Origin: Grimontia kaedaensis
GTDB taxonomy: Bacteria > Pseudomonadota > Gammaproteobacteria > Enterobacterales > Vibrionaceae
Length of the DNA: 64,000 nucleotides
Direction: 5' to 3'
Assembly (NCBI RefSeq): GCF_023746615.1
Contig: NZ_CP082276.1
Location: 682,001 to 746,000, forward strand
Shown one piece after another: positions 60,332 through 64,000 of the stretch (position 1 is its first letter; each line of letters begins with the position of its first letter). A program made the translations under genes and the position numbers. The notes under the pieces are model-generated. The model did not search any database. It had not been told where the DNA came from and worked only from the letters and a program-made list of their open reading frames with translations.

Positions 60332-61775
60332 AATGAATCACCCTCGTTTCAATTTTCTTTCCATCAGCCGTATAACTGAGCTCGGTGAACAGACGGTAAA
60401 GCAGGTTCGTTGCAGTTTCAGCGCGATATTCCTTTGTCGCTCTGAAGTCGGAAATGGGCGAGAAGTCATTCTCCAATGCTGACATTGCGGCTTGAATAGT
60501 GGCGGCACTTAGCGGCTTGCCTACAAGTTCCTGTTCACATAGGGCAGCACGCGCTGGAATGGCGGCCATGCCACCGAAAGCAATGCGGGCTTCAGTGACA
60601 GTGTCACCTTGAAATGTCAGTCTGAATGCGCCACAGACTGCTGAGATATCATCATCAAAACGCTTCGAAATTTTGTAGGCTTTGAATGCCTGATTAGGTA
60701 GCGGTTTCGGCACACGAATGGTCTGCACGAACTCAGAGGGCTGCAGCGCTGTCACTTTGTAATCTTTGAAGAAGTCTTCAAGCAGGATTTCCCGTGCTGT
60801 TTCACCGCGGCGAAGAATCACGGTTGATCCCAACGCAATTAGCAGAGGAGGCCCGTCACCAATGGGAGAAGCGTTCGCAATATTGCCACCAATCGTTCCT
60901 TGGTTACGGATCTGTAGGGATGCAAAGCGTTGTAACAGCGCGCCAAAATCTGAGTAGTGTGGCTCCAAAGCACGATACACATCAGTGAAAGGCACATTGG
61001 CACCGATTTCGATGTGGGTATCGGTTTCGTTAACGGTTTTGATATCGTCAACGCGGCCAAGATAAATCAGTTTGTCGATATCGCGATGAAACTGAGTCAC
61101 TTCCAGTGCAAGATCAGTGCCGCCTGCCAGCAGTTTAGCACTGGGGTGCGCCATCAGCGTTTTTGCCAGTTCATCGCTACTCGTCGGTGTGAATGCCGTT
61201 TTGCCGTCTGCGTGATATTCCAGCTCAGGCTTACCAATCGCATTCAGCTTTTCAATCGTTTCACGCTCGTATTCAGCAAACTGGTCGCGAATCGGCGTTT
61301 CCTGACTCAACGACAATGCAGCTTCTACAATAGGGCGATAGCCTGTGCAACGACACAAGTTACCTGCCAGAGCTTCATAAGTGTCTTCTTTGTCTGCATT
61401 GGGATGATTCTTGGAGAGTGCGAACATCGACATGATAAAGCCAGGTGTACAGTAGCCGCATTGGCTGCCGTGGAAATCAACCATGGCCTGTTGAACGGGG
61501 TGTAGCGAATCATTTGTTTGCAAGTCTTCTACTGTGATGAGTTGTTTGCCGTGAAGGGCGGAAACAAAGGTTAAACAAGAGTTAACACTTCTGTATTCCA
61601 GCTTACCATTTACGACTTCACCCAAAACCACGGTACACGCTCCACAATCACCTGAGCCACAACCTTCCTTGGTTCCTGTTTTGCGTATATGTTCACGCAG
61701 GTAATTTAACACAGTCAGGTTAGGAGAAATGTCTTTCTCTTCCTGCAAAGTCTGATTTAAAAGGAAACGGATCAC
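60321..61775 (-). CDS. xdhA: Xanthine dehydrogenase FeS/FAD subunit
   Basis: 484 aa. GTG start with GGAGG close upstream. The plant-type [2Fe-2S] domain has GCGSGDCGACTVVLG, then a second cluster domain with GSQCGYCTPGFIMSM and NLCRCTGYRPI. The FAD domain (about 195-365) has AGGTDLALEV and GGNIANASPIGDGPP, then the CO-dehydrogenase flavoprotein C-terminal domain. Delivers electrons from the Mo centre to NAD. First gene of the purine operon; the palindrome TGACCGTACGGTCA lies 50 bp upstream over a candidate -35. Confidence 0.96.
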   Translation of the reverse strand: MIRFLLNQTLQEEKDISPNLTVLNYLREHIRKTGTKEGCGSGDCGACTVVLGEVVNGKLEYRSVNSCLTFVSALHGKQLITVEDLQTNDSLHPVQQAMVDFHGSQCGYCTPGFIMSMFALSKNHPNADKEDTYEALAGNLCRCTGYRPIVEAALSLSQETPIRDQFAEYERETIEKLNAIGKPELEYHADGKTAFTPTSSDELAKTLMAHPSAKLLAGGTDLALEVTQFHRDIDKLIYLGRVDDIKTVNETDTHIEIGANVPFTDVYRALEPHYSDFGALLQRFASLQIRNQGTIGGNIANASPIGDGPPLLIALGSTVILRRGETAREILLEDFFKDYKVTALQPSEFVQTIRVPKPLPNQAFKAYKISKRFDDDISAVCGAFRLTFQGDTVTEARIAFGGMAAIPARAALCEQELVGKPLSAATIQAAMSALENDFSPISDFRATKEYRAETATNLLYRLFTELSYTADGKKIETRVIHYVS

Positions 61776-61824
61776 ACGGCCTCCATGACGTTTTCGTATC
61801 CATTAGTTACAAACTAGTCATTTC

Positions 61825-61957
61825 TGACCGTACGGTCAACTTTCTGTTAACAAGTGATTATTCTAAAATTAACAGCAAAATATCTAATAAAAACAGTGGG
61901 TAATGAATCTTTCTTGGGGGCGACCACATAAATGGCAAGTATGGATTGTATACAATC
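61825..61957. promoter_or_regulatory. xdhA upstream region with two perfect palindromes
   Basis: TGACCGTACGGTCA (61825-61838) overlaps a minus-strand -35-like TTGACC that is 17 bp from a weak TAGTTT. GATTGTATACAATC (61944-61957) is a second perfect 14-mer, close in style to the TTGTATACAA-type sites bound by FCD-type GntR regulators. The regulator gene just beyond (62074-62808) is the obvious candidate to bind here. Assignment is inference. Confidence 0.55.
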
Positions 61958-62016
61958 TGTGAGGTTGATCGTTACTAATTCTCATTTTTGATAACAGAGG
62001 TGAAGATGATAGAAAG

Positions 62017-62054
62017 AAAAACGGCCTGAATGCTTCAACATTCAGGCCGTTTTT
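62017..62054. terminator. Strong intrinsic terminator of gntR gene
   Basis: A perfect 16-bp stem AAAAACGGCCTGAATG / CATTCAGGCCGTTTTT with a six-base loop, functional on both strands. Confidence 0.92.
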
Positions 62055-62073
62055 AAGCTGATTGAGTGAGGTA

Positions 62074-62808
62074 TCAGGCTTTCTTCTTCAAGACATTCGA
62101 AAACACAGCATGAAGATCTTGTGTGCCAGAGTCATCATGTAGGTTCAGTTTAGAATTGATATGGTCAAGGTGGGTCTTCATTAGCGCGATAGCCGCTTGT
62201 TTATCTCCCGCCTCAATCACATCGAGTAGCTGGGTGTGCTCGTCACAAGAGCAGTGCGTTTTCTTTGATGACTCATACAAAGCAATGATCAGTGAACATT
62301 GGGACACCAAGCTACGTTGGAAGCTCATCAAAGGAAGATTATTTGCCATTGCAGCGAGTTCGATATGAAATTCGCCGGAAAGGCGGATGCTGCGTCCCGT
62401 ATCGTTTTTCGCAATCGCTTCATTTTCCTCTGCCACCATGGCGCGGCATTTGACGATCTGTTCCGGTGTCGCGTTTTCTGCTGCAAGCTCGACAATTGCC
62501 AGTTCCATCACTTCACGCGCTTTGAGGATTTGCATCGCTTCCTCAACGGTTGGCGATGCCACAATAGAACCGCGATTTGGACGGGTACTGACAACCTGCT
62601 CTACAGAGAGTCGCAGTAACGCACGACGAATAATGGTTCGGCTGACTCCGAAGATTTCGCCCAATGCTTCTTCGCTGAGTTTGGTACCTGGTGGCAGGCG
62701 TTGTTCCAGAATGGCATCAAAAATATGACCGTATACGATGTCATCCTGTGTCATTTTAGGGTTTGTCTGTTTGGTTTTTTTATTCGTTGCTTTGAGAAGC
62801 CCTGTCAT
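62074..62808 (-). CDS. GntR-family (FCD) transcriptional regulator, likely of purine catabolism
   Basis: 244 aa. The N-terminal winged helix (about 20-88) has LPPGTKLSEEALGEIFGVSRTIIRRALLRLSVEQVVSTRPNRGSIVASP. The all-helical FCD effector domain (about 95-225) has AREVMELAIVELAAENATPEQI and SGEFHIELAAMANNLPL, whose acidic/His residues can bind a metal-held carboxylate. It lies just upstream of the xdhA-xdhB-xdhC-guaD operon on the same strand with palindromes between. I infer it represses that operon and responds to a purine breakdown product. Confidence 0.9.
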   Translation of the reverse strand: MTGLLKATNKKTKQTNPKMTQDDIVYGHIFDAILEQRLPPGTKLSEEALGEIFGVSRTIIRRALLRLSVEQVVSTRPNRGSIVASPTVEEAMQILKAREVMELAIVELAAENATPEQIVKCRAMVAEENEAIAKNDTGRSIRLSGEFHIELAAMANNLPLMSFQRSLVSQCSLIIALYESSKKTHCSCDEHTQLLDVIEAGDKQAAIALMKTHLDHINSKLNLHDDSGTQDLHAVFSNVLKKKA

Positions 62809-62913
62809 ACAGTCGTTCCTTTCCCGACTCGCCGTCTCTAGCGAGTCCGCTGCAAAATAACGTTCTAAAAGAAAACGTAAAGGTTATGCGTGTTGTTTTG
62901 AATAAGAATAGCC

Positions 62914-63177
62914 ATACCCAAACAACCTGAAGATACAGGATTCAGCGAGCTTGACTGGCGTTGTGATCGCGGCGTTCCTTTGTAGGTGTAGTCACCTCCA
63001 TCAAAAAGGAACAACAAAGAGCACGACGTCAGTCAACTCGCCCGAAGGGAGGGCCTCAATGCGACCACTTCTTCGTTAAATTCCACGGAAATAGAACGAC
63101 TATTCCTCGTAAAATTTGCCTCGAATTGAACGCATTGATGACCTCTGAATGCGTGCATCTTCAGGTCGTTTGGGTAT
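62914..63177. repeat. MITE-like palindromic repeat, long copy B (264 bp)
   Basis: About 85-90% like the copy at 15812-16076, in the same orientation and with the same TIRs (ATACCCAAACAACCTGAAG at left, GGTCGTTTGGGTAT at right). The interior hairpins are conserved: GTTCCTTT/AAAAGGAAC, TCAATGCG/CGCATTGA, and the outer arm (GAGCTTGACT with AGTCAACTC, one bulge). It lies upstream of gntR and downstream of the glcG-like gene. Confidence 0.85.
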
Positions 63178-63276
63178 AAGGTGATTGTACAACATTGGTG
63201 CAATTATTGTATTGGTGCTTTTATCGGTTTGCGGGGCGGGTACTGTTCCAAGGTAGAGAATTGATGATAGAGACTT

Positions 63277-63300
63277 AACGGCCGGAGAAGCCCGGCCGTT
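63277..63300 (-). terminator. GC-rich terminator-like hairpin after GlcG-like gene
   Basis: AACGGCCGG (63277-63285) pairs perfectly with CCGGCCGTT (63292-63300). It is located just beyond the stop codon of the leftward gene, but the U-tract is poor. Confidence 0.6.
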
Positions 63301-63311
63301 TGCAGGTGAAA

Positions 63312-63752
63312 TCAGTTTGCCAGAACGGCATCAGTTTTTAGACTGGAAGCAATGATGCCGGCAATCGCGACGGCCTCATCAGTATCGGAAATATCGCCTG
63401 ACACTCCTACTGCACCGAGCAATTCAGATGCCGCATCTCGGATGAGTACACCACCGGGAACAGGAACAAGGTTTCCCTGTGCAAGCGTAGCAACTGACGA
63501 GATAAAGCAAGGGCGGGTTTGAGCATCATCCGCAATCTTTCTGGAAGAGCAACCCAAAGCTAATGCCCCCCACGCTTTTGCAATCGCAATTTCTGGCCGC
63601 ATCATGCTTGAGCCGTCTTGCCTCTGCAGCGAAATCAGTGCGCCGCCTTTATCCAAAATGGCCACCGTTAACGGCTGGGTTTTCCGTTCTTGCGCCGCAT
63701 GGAACACCTTAGTGGTGATTTCCAGTGCTTTTATCATCGTCAGATTTTCCAT
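63312..63752 (-). CDS. GlcG/HbpS-family protein
   Basis: 146 aa from ATG 63752, with GGAGA six bases upstream. The GlcG/HbpS (DUF336) fold is shown by PLTVAILDKGGALISLQRQDGSSMMRPEIAIAKAWGALALG, PVPGGVLIRDAASELLGAVGVSGDISDTDEAVAIAGI. The latter is the family signature. Relatives bind haem or cobalamin, or sit in glycolate/glyoxylate operons (GlcG) with unclear role. Here it lies 50 bp after a malate synthase gene on the same strand, so a link to glyoxylate use is likely. Cytoplasmic. Confidence 0.85.
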   Translation of the reverse strand: MENLTMIKALEITTKVFHAAQERKTQPLTVAILDKGGALISLQRQDGSSMMRPEIAIAKAWGALALGCSSRKIADDAQTRPCFISSVATLAQGNLVPVPGGVLIRDAASELLGAVGVSGDISDTDEAVAIAGIIASSLKTDAVLAN

Positions 63753-63802
63753 TGAAAGTCTCCTAGATTTTAAGGGCGACTTAAAGCAGTCGCCAATGCT
63801 TG

Positions 63803-64000
63803 TTATTCGAGTTTTGCGTAGCAAGGAATGGTAAGGAAATCCGCAAAATGACTATCGGTTGATAGTGTGAAAAAGAGCTCCGACGCTTCATCAAATTTCC
63901 TGTTTTCACCATAGCCCGCTGATGCTTTCATTTCTTTCACCTCTTGATCGAGCCACGCTCTAAATAGCTCAGTGGTAAATGGACGACCATCGTCCAGAGA
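63803..64000 (-). CDS. aceB: Malate synthase (A-type), C-terminal fragment cut by window
   Basis: The last 65 residues and stop codon of a gene that runs off the right edge. The sequence starts LDDGRPFTTELFRAWLDQEVKEM and ends FADFLTIPCYAKLE. This matches the malate synthase A C-terminus, where LDDG precedes a helical cap and FLTLPAY is the usual ending. The enzyme condenses glyoxylate and acetyl-CoA to malate. Purine catabolism next door yields glyoxylate through allantoin and ureidoglycolate, which would explain the placement. Identification rests on a short segment. Confidence 0.72.
   Translation of the reverse strand, partial: SLDDGRPFTTELFRAWLDQEVKEMKASAGYGENRKFDEASELFFTLSTDSHFADFLTIPCYAKLE

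Larger units (their letters stand above)
62809..63311. other. Intergenic region between gntR and glcG-like gene
   Basis: 503 bases. It holds the long repeat copy B (62914-63177) and a GC-rich hairpin (63277-63300). No gene was seen. Confidence 0.6.

Noticed and set aside
1..64000. CRISPR arrays, tRNA or rRNA genes, prophage or integron features
   Set aside because: Looked for regular direct repeats, tRNA-like cloverleaf and T-loop sequences, integrases and transposases; none was found.

Overview
The window looks like a chromosomal stretch from a marine gammaproteobacterium of the family Vibrionaceae (Vibrio / Enterovibrio / Grimontia / Photobacterium type). This is inferred from gene content: two pump operons with paired adaptors, a GH18 chitinase with CBM5/12 modules, a laminarinase, NhaA, ectoine catabolism and several EAL proteins. 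It also rests on an AT-leaning intergenic style with many bidirectional U-tract terminators. The genus cannot be fixed from the sequence alone. No rRNA, tRNA, CRISPR array, transposase or prophage gene was seen.

Layout, left to right. 1-1973: 3' part of a membrane PTS-EIIC/EAL c-di-GMP phosphodiesterase. 2356-8443: TetR regulator divergent from a MFP-MFP-RND efflux operon. 8491-14378 (minus strand): a complete ectoine degradation cluster, doeA-doeB-doeX-doeC-doeD. 15027-18325: an APH-type kinase, a 265-bp palindromic repeat and a second EIIC/EAL protein. 18372-27444: FKBP isomerase, a candidate small RNA, chitinase, KatG, M16 lipoprotein peptidase and a 57-codon gene. 27754-33319: PhzF-like isomerase, then an EAL/HDOD protein coupled to a hybrid histidine kinase. 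33624-38828: a second MFP-MFP-RND operon. 38829-43207: a pair of inverted DnaA boxes, nhaA, a DUF4442 protein, a Nudix hydrolase and a DEAD-box helicase. 43309-55635: alpha/beta hydrolase, GH81 laminarinase lipoprotein, DUF302, two acetyltransferases (the first probably frameshifted), many small secreted proteins and lipoproteins including two spondin-N proteins, a two-domain glutaredoxin, a cupredoxin-like protein and a VOC protein. 55709-64000 (minus strand): purine catabolism (guaD, xdhC, xdhB, xdhA) with a GntR/FCD regulator, then a GlcG-like protein and the end of a malate synthase.

How it fits together. Two nutrient-salvage routes are encoded: ectoine to aspartate (doe), and guanine/hypoxanthine to urate (guaD-xdhABC), with glyoxylate use (malate synthase) next door. 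Chitin and beta-1,3-glucan are attacked by the two large secreted hydrolases. Three EAL-domain proteins but no GGDEF protein lie in the window, so the local c-di-GMP genes favour degradation or sensing. Start codons were moved from the longest open frame to the codon with a ribosome-binding site wherever the sequence allowed, including TTG or GTG starts for nhaA, the helicase, the laminarinase, xdhA and the first pump adaptor.

Most worth a second look: the paired EIIC-EAL receptors that differ at the GIHG histidine; a MITE-like repeat family in three sizes whose long copies fold into two internal hairpins; a roughly 110-nt candidate small RNA before the chitinase; a perfect inverted pair of DnaA boxes; a likely one-base frameshift in an acetyltransferase; and several perfect palindromes sitting on promoters.
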